The notes beneath the pieces are model-generated. The model saw nothing but the letters and a program-made list of their open reading frames with translations. It did not search any database and was not told the DNA's origin. 64,000 bases of DNA from assembly GCA_031553805.1 (NCBI GenBank), contig JAVBLC010000006.1, positions 1-64,000 on the forward strand, written 5' to 3'. Positions 26,451 to 37,157 of the stretch are shown here, piece by piece. Numbering within the stretch: position 1 is the first letter of the stretch; each line of letters begins with the position of its first letter. The position numbers were made by a program, and so were the translations under genes. Source of the stretch: JAITVB01 sp031553805. GTDB lineage: Bacteria > Bacteroidota > Bacteroidia > Bacteroidales > Rikenellaceae.

Positions 26451-28052
26451 CTATTCGTAGCTGCCCGATTTGAGCATCGCCACCTCGCGGGGGGTGAGGT
26501 AGCGCCACGCACCGCGGCGCAAGCCCTGTTTGGTGAGCCCGGCGAAGAAAACGCGGTCGAGTTTGTCGACCCGGTAGCCGACGGCTTCGAACATCCGGCG
26601 CACAATGCGGTTCTTGCCCGAGTGGATGGCAATGCCGACCTCTTTGCGCGATTCGCCCACGCGGCTCACTTCGTCGGCTACGGCTTTGCCGTCTTCGAGT
26701 TCCACGCCTTCGCACAGGCGTTCCATATCGGCCTCGGTGATCGGCTTGTCGAGCGACACCTGGTAGATTTTACGCATCTGGTGGCTCGGGTGGGTAAGCT
26801 TTTTGGTCAGTTCGCCGTCGTTGGTGATGAGCAGCACCCCGAGCGAGTTCTTGTCGAGGCGGCCGACGGGGTAAACCCGTTCGCTGCACGCGTTCTTGAC
26901 GATCTCCATCACGGTGCGGTCGGCATTGGGGTCCTCGACCGTGGTGACGAAGCCCTTGGGCTTGTTCATCAGGATGTAGACCTTCTTCTGGCCTTTGAGT
27001 TGCTCGCCGTTCATCTTGACCACATCGCCGGGGTTGATCTTGTAGCCCATCTCGGTGATCACTTCGCCGTTGACGGTGATCTGGCCTTCCTTGATCAGTT
27101 CGTCGGCTTCGCGGCGCGAGCAGACGCCCGACATCGAGATATACTTGTTCAGGCGCAGCGGATCGTGGATCGCCGGGGCGTTGAACGTCGGGTAGCTCTC
27201 GGGCTTGTAGTCGCTGTCGAAACCGCCGGGGGGGAAGGGTTTTCGGGCATCTTTGTCCCGGCCTTTGCCGAACGGCTTCTCTTTCGAAAAGCGGCCGCCC
27301 GGTTTGTCCTTGCCGTAACGGCTTTTTTCGTAGGGTTTTTCGCCGGAGTGGCGATTGTCTTTATCGTAGCCGGGCTTGCCGTAGCCGGGTTTGTTGTAAC
27401 CGGGTTTGTTGTAACCGGGCTTGTCGAACCGGGGTTTGTCGCTACGGTCGAACCGGGGCCGGTTTTCAGCGTCAAAGTTGGGGTTGAACGAACGGCGGGC
27501 GCCCCCTTCCGGACGAGGGGCCGAAACGTTGCGGTCGTTGCGGTCGCGGTTACCGCGATCATCGCGGTTGTCGTGACGGAACCCCGAATCGCGGTCCTTG
27601 TTGTCGCGGTTATTGTTGTCGTAGCGTTGGTCGCCGTCGCGTCGTGGGGCGAAGGATCGCCCGGCGGGGCGTTCTGCTCCCCGGTTGTCGCGGTTGTTCC
27701 GGTTGTCGTTGTGATTGTCGTAGCGGTTCCAGCGGTCGTCGTCGTTGCGGTCGCTGTTGCGGTTTTCGCGGGGACGGTCGTCGCGGTTCCATTTGTTATC
27801 AGCGCTCCATTTGTTGTCACGGTCGCGGTCGCGGTTGCGGTCGTCGCGGCGCGCCGGTTCGGCGGTCGAGATGCGCGGACGCTTGTCTTTCAGGAACGAG
27901 GGTTTGTCATGGTCCTCGCCCGCAGCGGGCTGCCGGTCGGGACCGTCGGTCGATGCTTTTGAGTCGTCGCGACTGAAAAAGCTCTTGCGCCGGGGTCTTT
28001 CTTCCTTGCGGTCGTCGCCGGCTGCGTTGTCGAATTTCTTTTCGTCTTTCAT
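26451..28052 (-). CDS. rluB: RluB-type 23S rRNA pseudouridine synthase with long disordered N-terminus
   Basis: This 533-residue protein has its last 250 residues as a complete pseudouridine synthase: an S4 RNA-binding domain (LNKYISMSGVCSRREADELI) and a catalytic domain with GRLDKNSLGVLLITNDG, whose Asp is the nucleophile. The family modifies U2605 of 23S rRNA in E. coli; the same site here is inference. The first 280 residues are an Asp/Arg/Asn/Lys/Gly/Pro-rich disordered region with tandem five-residue units of the GYNKP/GYGKP type. Such tails occur in other Bacteroidetes copies and may bind RNA. The gene has its own terminator. Confidence 0.9.
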   Translation of the reverse strand: MKDEKKFDNAAGDDRKEERPRRKSFFSRDDSKASTDGPDRQPAAGEDHDKPSFLKDKRPRISTAEPARRDDRNRDRDRDNKWSADNKWNRDDRPRENRNSDRNDDDRWNRYDNHNDNRNNRDNRGAERPAGRSFAPRRDGDQRYDNNNRDNKDRDSGFRHDNRDDRGNRDRNDRNVSAPRPEGGARRSFNPNFDAENRPRFDRSDKPRFDKPGYNKPGYNKPGYGKPGYDKDNRHSGEKPYEKSRYGKDKPGGRFSKEKPFGKGRDKDARKPFPPGGFDSDYKPESYPTFNAPAIHDPLRLNKYISMSGVCSRREADELIKEGQITVNGEVITEMGYKINPGDVVKMNGEQLKGQKKVYILMNKPKGFVTTVEDPNADRTVMEIVKNACSERVYPVGRLDKNSLGVLLITNDGELTKKLTHPSHQMRKIYQVSLDKPITEADMERLCEGVELEDGKAVADEVSRVGESRKEVGIAIHSGKNRIVRRMFEAVGYRVDKLDRVFFAGLTKQGLRRGAWRYLTPREVAMLKSGSYE

Positions 28053-28071
28053 TTTAGGGTTATTTGCGGTG

Positions 28072-28079
28072 CAAAAGTA
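28072..28079 (-). promoter_or_regulatory. candidate rluB -7 box
   Basis: The minus strand reads TACTTTTG (TAnnTTTG), 20 bases before the rluB ATG. No clear -33 box is seen. Confidence 0.4.
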
Positions 28080-28218
28080 GGGCTATTTTCTGGAATAACG
28101 CAGGGGTAGCCCGTTTTATGATTTTTATATAGGTATTATATGGGAAATAGCAATAACAGATTTTGTCGTTTCGGTGAATTTTGATAATGATTCCGAATGT
28201 TTTTTTGGTGAATAGTAT

Positions 28219-28226
28219 TATCTTTG
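28219..28226 (+). promoter_or_regulatory. candidate malY-like gene -7 box
   Basis: TATCTTTG matches the -7 consensus and lies 27 bases before the chosen ATG at 28253. This supports that start over an earlier in-frame ATG at 28181. Confidence 0.45.
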
Positions 28227-28252
28227 TTGCGTTTTTAAACGATTCTGCAAGT

Positions 28253-29431
28253 ATGCTTTACGATTTCGACCGAGTGATCGACCGTGCGGGGACGGGTTGT
28301 GAAAAGGTTGACAACTGCCCTCAGGTGTTCGGTTGCGGGGATCTGCTCCCGCTGTGGATTGCCGATATGGACTTTGCTACGCCCGACTTTGTGTTGGACG
28401 CCATTCGCCGCCGCCTGGACCATCCGGTGCTGGGTTACACGTTCCGCGGCCCCGGATTTTTCGAAGCGGCCACCGGTTGGCTGGCCCGCCGCGGGGGATG
28501 GAACGTGCGTCCCGAATGGATTGACTACTCGCCCGGCGTGGTGGCCGGATTGGCCTTTGCGCTGCAAACCGTGACGGCTGAAGGCGACGGGGTGGTGATC
28601 CAACCGCCGGTCTATCCGCCGTTTGCCCGTGTCATCAAGCTCAATAACCGCCGGGTGGTCGACAACCCGCTCGTGTGGAACGGCTCGACCTACACCATCG
28701 ACTTCGACGACCTCGACCGCAAACTGGCCACGGCGAAAGCCTTTTTGATGTGCAATCCGCATAACCCGACCGGGCGGGTTTACACGCGCAAAGAGTTGCA
28801 GCGCATCGGCGAGTTGTGCGTCAAACATAACGTATATATCGTTTCGGACGAGATCCACTCCGACCTGGTGCAAAAACCCTACCAACACATTCATATCGCC
28901 TCGCTCGGCGGTGAAATCGCCGCCCGAACGATCACCCTCGTCGCCCCGAGCAAAACGTTTAATATCGCGGGCCTTTCTACAGCGCTGGCCATTACTTCAG
29001 ACGACACGCTACGCCGCCGCTTCCGCCACACCTGCTCGAAACTCCACCTCGACCAGGGGAACATCTTCGGCACGGTGGCCCTCGAAGCGGCTTATCGCCA
29101 GGGCGACGAATGGCTCGATCAGATGAACGCGTACACGGGCGGGAATCTCGATTACGTAGTGGATTTCCTGCACAAAAATATTCCGTCGATCGGTTGTTAC
29201 CGGCCTGAGAGCACTTACCTGTTGTGGCTTGATTTCCGGGCGTGGGGGATGAGCCAGGAAGAGCTTTGCCGGTTTATGACCGGCCAGGCGTGCCTCGGGT
29301 TGAACGACGGCGAACATTTCGGTGCCGAGGGCGTCGGATTCATGCGCCTGAACGTCGCCTCGCCCCGCTCGGTGATGGAAGAGGCGATGGCCCGCCTGCT
29401 CCGTGCGTGCAAAGCCCGCGGATTGGCCTGA
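28253..29431 (+). CDS. MalY/PatB-family PLP-dependent cystathionine beta-lyase/aminotransferase
   Basis: This 392-residue fold-type I PLP protein has LPLWIADMDFATPDFVLDAI near the N-terminus, the family hallmark, then CNPHNPTGRVYTRKEL, IVSDEIHSDLV and PSKTFNIAGL with Lys234 as the Schiff-base lysine. MalY/PatB members cleave cystathionine to homocysteine or degrade cysteine, and some act as aminotransferases. A role in methionine or cysteine metabolism is likely; metX lies 18 kb away, not linked. The ATG at 28253 gives the normal family start MLYDFDRVIDR and lies just after a -7 box. Confidence 0.87.
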   Translation: MLYDFDRVIDRAGTGCEKVDNCPQVFGCGDLLPLWIADMDFATPDFVLDAIRRRLDHPVLGYTFRGPGFFEAATGWLARRGGWNVRPEWIDYSPGVVAGLAFALQTVTAEGDGVVIQPPVYPPFARVIKLNNRRVVDNPLVWNGSTYTIDFDDLDRKLATAKAFLMCNPHNPTGRVYTRKELQRIGELCVKHNVYIVSDEIHSDLVQKPYQHIHIASLGGEIAARTITLVAPSKTFNIAGLSTALAITSDDTLRRRFRHTCSKLHLDQGNIFGTVALEAAYRQGDEWLDQMNAYTGGNLDYVVDFLHKNIPSIGCYRPESTYLLWLDFRAWGMSQEELCRFMTGQACLGLNDGEHFGAEGVGFMRLNVASPRSVMEEAMARLLRACKARGLA

Positions 29432-29493
29432 CGAGGAAATCTACCGGGGTTTCGGCTGGGGCCGCTGTTGTGAAAAAATAGTCCCGAAAAGGG

Positions 29494-29537
29494 TTGTTAT
29501 TTCAAAAACAATACGGTACATTTGTGCCGTATTTTTT
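29494..29537 (+). promoter_or_regulatory. sdhCAB promoter overlapping the malY terminator hairpin
   Basis: TTG at 29494-29496, 20 bases, then TACATTTG at 29517-29524 fit the Bacteroidetes promoter very well. The same bases form a 9-bp hairpin (29511-29519 with 29524-29532, one G-T pair) with an ATTT loop and a T6 run at 29532-29537, a good terminator for the upstream gene. The transcript start would be near 29531, leaving a leader of about 84 bases before sdhC. Confidence 0.6.
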
Positions 29538-29614
29538 CATGCAAAATCCCCATAAAAGGGGATGCCGGCGGGGCCGGCGCACACTGAATCAGCAATTTCT
29601 AATTCGTAATTAAT

Positions 29615-30280
29615 ATGAGCTATTTGTGGACCTCTTCGGTCGGACGAAAATTCTTCATGGGGATTACCGGCCTGTTTATGATCCTTTTCCTGCTGTTCCA
29701 CATGTCGATGAATCTGGTGGCCGTTTTCTCGGCCGAGGCTTATGACATGATCTGCGAATTCCTGGGTGTGAACTGGTATGCACTGGCAGGGACGATGGTG
29801 CTGGCGCTGGGTTTTGTGCTGCACATCCTCTATGCGACGGTGCTTACGCTCCAGAATCTGCGTGCACGCGGCAAACAGCGTTACGCCGTGGCACAGAACA
29901 AGGGCGTCGCTTTCGCTTCGCGCAACATGTTCGTGCTGGGGCTGATTGTTCTGGGCGGCCTCGGGTTGCACCTGGTCAACTTCTGGTACAAGATGCAGCT
30001 TTCGGAATTGCTTCACCTGCCGGGTGCCGAACCCTGTGGCTCGGTGCTGATCCGCGAACTCTTTTCGCACATCGGCTACGTGATTATCTACCTGGTGTGG
30101 TTGGGGGCGCTGTGGTTCCACTTGACCCACGGTTTCTGGAGTATGTTCCAGTCGACGGGGATGGCCAACGGCGTGTGGCTGGGTCGCCTGAAATGGCTGT
30201 CGAACGTCTTTGCCACGCTCGTTTGCCTGGGCTTTGCGCTGGTGGTGGTTTACTATTACGCGATCAGCCTTTGCGCTTAA
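29615..30280 (+). CDS. sdhC: succinate dehydrogenase/fumarate reductase cytochrome b subunit
   Basis: This 221-residue type-B membrane anchor has five hydrophobic helices (for example LFMILFLLFHMSMNLVAVFS, GTMVLALGFVLHILYATVL and NVFATLVCLGFALVVVYYYA). Histidines lie inside helices (FHMSMN, LHIL, GLHLVNF, WFHLTHGFWS) and are suitable for two hemes. It anchors the complex and passes electrons between menaquinol and the SdhB clusters. In Bacteroidales this complex mostly works as fumarate reductase in anaerobic respiration. It starts the sdhCAB operon with a strong promoter. Confidence 0.92.
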   Translation: MSYLWTSSVGRKFFMGITGLFMILFLLFHMSMNLVAVFSAEAYDMICEFLGVNWYALAGTMVLALGFVLHILYATVLTLQNLRARGKQRYAVAQNKGVAFASRNMFVLGLIVLGGLGLHLVNFWYKMQLSELLHLPGAEPCGSVLIRELFSHIGYVIIYLVWLGALWFHLTHGFWSMFQSTGMANGVWLGRLKWLSNVFATLVCLGFALVVVYYYAISLCA

Positions 30281-30305
30281 TGTCCAACCGAAAAATCTGA
30301 AAACT

Positions 30306-32252
<1,947 letters not shown>

Positions 32253-32279
32253 GGGGTGTAACGTTTAAAACAAGGAAAA

Positions 32280-33023
32280 ATGAACCTGAAATTAAAAATA
32301 TGGCGCCAAAACAGCGCAAAAGATAAAGGGGAATTGAAAGAGTACCGCGTGGAGAACATTTCGCCCGACACGTCGTTCCTCGAAATGCTCGACATTCTCA
32401 ACAACGACCTCATCCACAGCGGGCAGGAGCCGGTGGCGTTCGACCACGACTGCCGCGAAGGCATCTGCGGGATGTGCTCGCTCCACATCAACGGACGCGC
32501 GCACGGGCCCGACGACGACATCACCACCTGCCAGCTCCATATGCGCCGCTTCAAGGATGGCGAAACGATCTATATCGAACCGTGGCGCTCGGCCGCTTTC
32601 CCGGTCATCAAGGACCTGGTCGTAAACCGTTCGGCGTTCGACTCGATCCTCCAGGCCGGGGGATTCGTTTCGGTCAACACCGGCGGCGTGCCCGACGGTA
32701 ACGCGATCCCTATCCCGAAACCCGATGCCGAAGAAAGTATGGATGCCGCCGCTTGCATCGGTTGCGGCGCCTGTGTAGCCACGTGTAAAAACGGCTCGGC
32801 TATGCTCTTCGTTTCCGCCCGCGTATCGTCGCTCGCCAAGCTCCCGCAAGGACGCGTCGAAGGCGCCCGCCGCGCCAAAGCCATGGTCGCCAAAATGGAC
32901 GAATTAGGCTTCGGAAACTGTACTAACACCGGCGGCTGCGAACAAGAATGCCCCAAAGGCATCTCCATCGCACACATCGCCCGCCTCAACCGCGAATTCC
33001 TCGCAGCCAAGTTCAAGGACTAA
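32280..33023 (+). CDS. sdhB: succinate dehydrogenase/fumarate reductase iron-sulfur subunit
   Basis: This 247-residue protein has the [2Fe-2S] motif CREGICGMCSLHINGR with a fourth cysteine in TTCQLH. The cysteine motifs CIGCGACVATC, NTGGCEQECPKG and the single Cys near GFGNC serve the [4Fe-4S] and [3Fe-4S] clusters. It relays electrons between the SdhA flavin and the cytochrome subunit. It follows sdhA by 27 bases and ends the operon. A family-B repeat element starts 24 bases after its stop. Confidence 0.95.
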   Translation: MNLKLKIWRQNSAKDKGELKEYRVENISPDTSFLEMLDILNNDLIHSGQEPVAFDHDCREGICGMCSLHINGRAHGPDDDITTCQLHMRRFKDGETIYIEPWRSAAFPVIKDLVVNRSAFDSILQAGGFVSVNTGGVPDGNAIPIPKPDAEESMDAAACIGCGACVATCKNGSAMLFVSARVSSLAKLPQGRVEGARRAKAMVAKMDELGFGNCTNTGGCEQECPKGISIAHIARLNREFLAAKFKD

Positions 33024-33047
33024 GCCGAGGAGAGAGGTAAGGAGAGA

Positions 33048-33296
33048 ACTGCCGCTTTTTATAAAAAGCGGCACCAAAAATTTTTCTGGGAAACTTCGTT
33101 TCCCATGATTAACTTTACTCGGACCCTATAAGGGTTTATAAGAAGGCCCCCCTTCCTGGTACTGCCTCGATATTTCGAGCGCTACATCAGAGAGGGGGGC
33201 TTCTTATAAACCCTTTTAAAATCTAAGCAAGGTGAGTCAAGGAAAGCGCAGCTTTCCAGAAAAGTTTTTGAGGCACTTTTTACAAAAAGTGCCAGT
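33048..33296. repeat. MITE-like 249-bp element, family B, copy 2
   Basis: The ends are imperfect inverted repeats of about 57 bases (33048-33105 and 33241-33296). Each has a TTTTTATAAAAA-type hairpin, an A5-T5 block and a second hairpin (GGGAAACTTCGTTTCCC at the left, GGAAAGCGCAGCTTTCC at the right). The middle has a hairpin with about 23-base arms (33130-33153 and 33193-33215) and a loop that contains CTCGATATTTCGAG. No coding frame and no obvious target-site duplication are seen. It fills the gap between sdhB and topA. Confidence 0.8.
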
Positions 33297-33302
33297 ACCC
33301 TC

Positions 33303-35639
33303 TTACTTCCCTCTTGGTTTAGCTTTGGGTTTGGCTTTGGGTTTGGGGGATGACTGCTGCGTTTTGATTAGGTCGAGGCAGTCTTGTAGGGTTAGGTCGG
33401 CGGGGACGGCGGTTTTCGGGAGTTTGTAATTTTCGCCGTCGTAACAGATATACGGGCCCCAGCGGCCGTTGAGAACCTGGAGTTTCGGGTCTTCGGGGAA
33501 CGTTTTGATGACTTTTTCGCGTTCTTGTTTGCGTTTTTCCTCGATGAGTTCGATAGTGCGTTCGATGGTGATGGTGTAGGGGTTGTCGCCTTTCTTGAGC
33601 GACACGAACTTGCCGTCGTGGCGCACGTAGGGGCCGAAGCGTCCGACGCCGATCACGGCGTCTTTGTTTTCGTACTGGCCGACGGTGCGGGGCAGTTGGA
33701 AGAGGTGCAGCGCCTCGTCGAGGGTGATCGTGGCCAGGAGCTGCCCGGCTGCCAGGTTGGCGTATTGGGGTTTTTTACCACCTTCTTCCTCGTTCTCGCC
33801 GAGTTGCACATAGGGGCCGAAACGGCCGATGCGGGCGTAGACGGGCAATCCCGAGGCCGGATCGTTGCCGAGCAGGCGGGCGCTGGTGGCGCGTTGGGAG
33901 TTTTCTGTAACGTTTTCGACCGTATCGTGGAACGGATGGTAAAACCGGTCGATCATTTCGGGCCACGCCAGTTCGCCTTCGGCGATGTGGTCGAACTCCT
34001 CCTCGACGTTGGCCGTGAAGTGGTAGTCGAGGATCGAGGGGAACTGTTCCTGGAGGAAGTCGGTGACGACGATCCCGATGTCGGTCGGGAAAAGTTTTTG
34101 CTTTTCGGCGCCGAATGTTTCCGCTTTTACGGATTCGGTGATCGCGTCTTTCTTGAGGGAAATTTCGGAAAATGTACGTTTGCTGCCCTCGCGGCTCTCC
34201 TTGATGACATAGCCGCGCTGGATGATCGTGGAAATGGTCGGAGCGTAGGTCGATGGGCGGCCGATACCCAGCTCTTCGAGCCGTTTGACGAGCGCCGCTT
34301 CGCTGTAGCGTGCCGCGGGCGAGGTGAAACGCTGAGTGGCGGTAATGCCGTTTTCGGTCACCGCTTCGCCTACGTTCAATGCCGGGAGCATGCCCTCCTG
34401 GTTGTCGCCCGGTTCGTCATCCGACGATTCGATGTACAGGCGCAGGAAACCGTCGAAAGTGATCACTTCGCCTGTAGCGGTGAAATGGTATTCGCGGTTG
34501 TTTTCAATGTCGATTTCGGCTATCGTGCGGTCGATCTCGGCCTGGGCCATTTGCGAGGCGACGGTGCGTTTCCAGATCAGGTCGTAGAGGCGTTTCTCCT
34601 GGGGCGATCCCTCGATCGACGGGCGGTCGATGTACGACGGGCGGATCGCTTCGTGCGCTTCCTGGGCCCCTTTCGCCTTAGTTTTGTATTGGCGGATTTC
34701 AAGGTATTTTTCCCCGAAATGCTGTTTCACTTCAGCTGCAATGGCGCCGATTGCCTCGCGCGAGAGGTTTTGCGAGTCGGTACGCATGTAGGTGATCAAC
34801 CCGGCTTCGTAAAGGCGTTGGGCGACCGACATCGTTTGTCCTACCGACATCCCCAGCTTGCGGCTCGCCTCCTGTTGCAGGGTCGAGGTGGTGAAAGGCG
34901 GGGCGGGCGATTTCTTGGCCGGTTTCTTGTCGATGCTGCGCACCGTGAAACGGGCTTTGCGGCAGCCCTCGAGCAGCTTGCGCGCCTGGTCGGCGTCGGC
35001 CAACCGCTTGTTGAGTTCGGCGGTGAAGGGGGTGTCCGCTGCGTTAAGGAATTGGCCCACCACCCGGAAATAGCCGCTCGGGGTGAAGGAGATAATCTCT
35101 TTCTCGCGTTCGACGATCAGTTTGACCGCCACCGACTGCACGCGTCCGGCCGAGAGCGACGGTTTTACCTTTTTCCACAGCACGGGCGAAAGCTCGAAAC
35201 CAACTAAACGGTCGAGTACTCGTCGCGCCTGCTGGGCGTTGACCAGGTTCATGTCGATCTCGCGCGGGGTTTGCACCGCGTTGAGGATCGCGTTGCGGGT
35301 GATCTCGTGGAACACGATGCGGCGGGTCTTTTCAGGGGTCAGCCCCAGTACCTGATAGAGGTGCCAGGCGATAGCCTCTCCCTCGCGGTCTTCATCGGAC
35401 GCAAGCCATACCGTCTTGGCCTCCTTGGCCAGTTTTGAAAGCTCGGCCACCACCGCCTTTTTGTCGTCGGAGACGAGATAGGCCGGTTCGTAGTGGTTCT
35501 TTATATCGATCCCGAGTCCTTTTTTCTGCAGGTCGCGGATATGGCCGAAACTCGACTTGACCAGGTAATCCTTTCCGAGGAATTTTTCGATCGTTTTCGC
35601 TTTGGCCGGGGACTCGACAATGACTAAATTTTCTTGCAT
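33303..35639 (-). CDS. topA: DNA topoisomerase I
   Basis: This 778-residue type IA topoisomerase has the Toprim domain at the N-terminus (VIVESPAKAKTIEKFLG, then WLASDEDREGEAIAWHL with the acidic metal site). The catalytic tyrosine lies in AGLITYMRTDSQNLS, and GRPSTYAPTISTIIQRGY is typical of the family. The C-terminus has beta-rich TopA repeats of the RFGPYVQLGE/RFGPYVRHDGK type in place of the zinc ribbons of E. coli TopA. It ends in a basic KPKAKPKAKPRGK tail, which can contact DNA. The gene relaxes negative supercoils and stands alone. Confidence 0.96.
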   Translation of the reverse strand: MQENLVIVESPAKAKTIEKFLGKDYLVKSSFGHIRDLQKKGLGIDIKNHYEPAYLVSDDKKAVVAELSKLAKEAKTVWLASDEDREGEAIAWHLYQVLGLTPEKTRRIVFHEITRNAILNAVQTPREIDMNLVNAQQARRVLDRLVGFELSPVLWKKVKPSLSAGRVQSVAVKLIVEREKEIISFTPSGYFRVVGQFLNAADTPFTAELNKRLADADQARKLLEGCRKARFTVRSIDKKPAKKSPAPPFTTSTLQQEASRKLGMSVGQTMSVAQRLYEAGLITYMRTDSQNLSREAIGAIAAEVKQHFGEKYLEIRQYKTKAKGAQEAHEAIRPSYIDRPSIEGSPQEKRLYDLIWKRTVASQMAQAEIDRTIAEIDIENNREYHFTATGEVITFDGFLRLYIESSDDEPGDNQEGMLPALNVGEAVTENGITATQRFTSPAARYSEAALVKRLEELGIGRPSTYAPTISTIIQRGYVIKESREGSKRTFSEISLKKDAITESVKAETFGAEKQKLFPTDIGIVVTDFLQEQFPSILDYHFTANVEEEFDHIAEGELAWPEMIDRFYHPFHDTVENVTENSQRATSARLLGNDPASGLPVYARIGRFGPYVQLGENEEEGGKKPQYANLAAGQLLATITLDEALHLFQLPRTVGQYENKDAVIGVGRFGPYVRHDGKFVSLKKGDNPYTITIERTIELIEEKRKQEREKVIKTFPEDPKLQVLNGRWGPYICYDGENYKLPKTAVPADLTLQDCLDLIKTQQSSPKPKAKPKAKPRGK

Positions 35640-35740
35640 CTTGACGGGTATGTTGTTACAATTTTTTCAATTTTTCAGGGGCTTCGTCCGTGCGCGTTCG
35701 ATAAGGCGGCGGCGATTTCCGTTTCGGGTAAGAAAGACAA

Positions 35741-35763
35741 AAGCTGCTCTTTGCGAGCAGCTT
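35741..35763 (-). terminator. terminator after the DUF4270 gene
   Basis: A 9-bp stem AAGCTGCTC/GAGCAGCTT with a 5-base loop is followed on the minus strand by TTTTGTCTTTC. It lies 13 bases after the stop of the DUF4270 gene. Confidence 0.75.
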
Positions 35764-35776
35764 CCTTTTTCGGGCC

Positions 35777-37144
35777 CTACCTGACCATCGTGTATGTCAG
35801 GACCAATCTCAGCGGCGCCTCGGATCCGTAGCCGTGGAGCGCCATCGGGTTGAGCAGGTAGTAAAAGTATTCGTTGGACGTTGCCAGGACGATCTCCTGC
35901 TGGTCGTAATCCTGCCGGAAAAGACGCTGGGCATAGTAAGTGATGTCCATTTCGAAGAGGTATCTCGACCGGTTCAGGTTCCCGTCGTAGTTGGTGCTGT
36001 AGCCCTGGTTTTCCATCGAGGGACTGTAGTCGAGGATCGGGGTGTAGTTGTAATAGTCGGTGAAACTGGTGTACATACCCAGCCGCGTGTAATCGCGGTC
36101 CATTCCGGCGGCGGTTTGGTCGGCTATGTTGACCTGCAGTTTTGCCTTGTTGATGACGATGTCGGTGAAGCCGGCCGTGAGGACTCTTTTGCGGATCTGT
36201 TCGACCGACTCCTTAGTGAATTCAAGCAACGTCGTGATTCCCCCGAACCCTTGGACGTAAGTCGTTTCGACCGGCACGCTCTTGTCGTTGAGACGCAGGG
36301 CGGGCGAGGCGTTCGTGTAATCGTAGTTGATTACCGAGATGCTCTGGTTCTGATAGGTCGAAGAGTTGGTCGTGAAGAAGAAGTAGGTATAGGTTGTGTC
36401 CGGGGTTGGATTTTCGTTGTGGAAGTTTATCTGCATATAGGAGTTGTCGAGGTCCACGTGCAGGGTGGCCGCGGCCAGGTTGCTCACCCGGGGCTTCAAG
36501 TAAAAACCCTTGAAACGCTTGTGGAAAGCCTTCGGATTGTTATATCCCGTCGTGTCGATCAGCCGGGCGATATAGTCCGGGTCGGTGATGCGGGTGGTGA
36601 GGTATCCCGAACTTGTGGCCCCGCCTTCGAACTCGACCGTGGCCAGCGGGGTCGATTTGACGATCGGCGCCGGGTTGAAATTGGAATAGTAGATCGAGTC
36701 GATGTAGATCTCTTCGCTCAACTCATACAGATCGAAAGTTTGCGCCACATCGATGTCGCCCTGGAATCCGCTCTTGAGGCTCAAAGAGAGAAAAACCGAG
36801 TCGATCGTCGGTCTGATCCCGTAGAGCGAATCGCTTTGGGCAAACGTGTCCATCGGTGCATACTGGAACAGCAGCGACGCATTGGTCAGCCCGCACACCG
36901 GATCGACGGCCGTTCCCACGTAGCCGGAGGATTGGTGGCTGCTGATCACCGAGTCGGTGGTGATGTTGTAGGTCTTGATCTGGAACGTAGAGTCCATCGC
37001 GATCGACACGACCTGGTTCTCGGGAATGAATTCGGTGCCGAAGGTATCGTCCACCGCCTTACAAGAAACTCCTCCCATGAAAATCGCACCCACTGCCGTC
37101 ACTACGGCTCCCCAACGAGCTATGTTTTTTTCCATTTTTTTCAT
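35777..37144 (-). CDS. DUF4270 family lipoprotein
   Basis: This 455-residue exported protein has a lipobox near IFMGGVSCKAVDD; the ATG at 37144 (MKKMEKNIARWG) gives a sound signal peptide. The mature part begins DDTFGTEFIPENQVVSIAMD and is a long beta-rich sequence without cysteines, as in the DUF4270 family of Bacteroidetes outer-envelope lipoproteins of unknown function. It lies 13 bases after the half-length glycogen synthase gene. The same pairing is, to my knowledge, common in Bacteroidales, so the two are probably functionally linked or at least co-transcribed. Confidence 0.8.
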   Translation of the reverse strand: MKKMEKNIARWGAVVTAVGAIFMGGVSCKAVDDTFGTEFIPENQVVSIAMDSTFQIKTYNITTDSVISSHQSSGYVGTAVDPVCGLTNASLLFQYAPMDTFAQSDSLYGIRPTIDSVFLSLSLKSGFQGDIDVAQTFDLYELSEEIYIDSIYYSNFNPAPIVKSTPLATVEFEGGATSSGYLTTRITDPDYIARLIDTTGYNNPKAFHKRFKGFYLKPRVSNLAAATLHVDLDNSYMQINFHNENPTPDTTYTYFFFTTNSSTYQNQSISVINYDYTNASPALRLNDKSVPVETTYVQGFGGITTLLEFTKESVEQIRKRVLTAGFTDIVINKAKLQVNIADQTAAGMDRDYTRLGMYTSFTDYYNYTPILDYSPSMENQGYSTNYDGNLNRSRYLFEMDITYYAQRLFRQDYDQQEIVLATSNEYFYYLLNPMALHGYGSEAPLRLVLTYTMVR

Positions 37145-37157
37145 TTCGGTCACCCGG

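Noticed and set aside
27300..27460. Tandem short repeats that could suggest a CRISPR array
   Set aside because: They are in-frame five-residue repeats (GYNKP type) within rluB, of the wrong length and without unique spacers.
26448..27962. 504-codon open frame with long Val/Ala-rich runs, antisense to rluB
   Set aside because: It is the complement of the Asp/Arg/Asn repeats of the rluB N-terminus; the membrane-like runs are an artefact of that low complexity.
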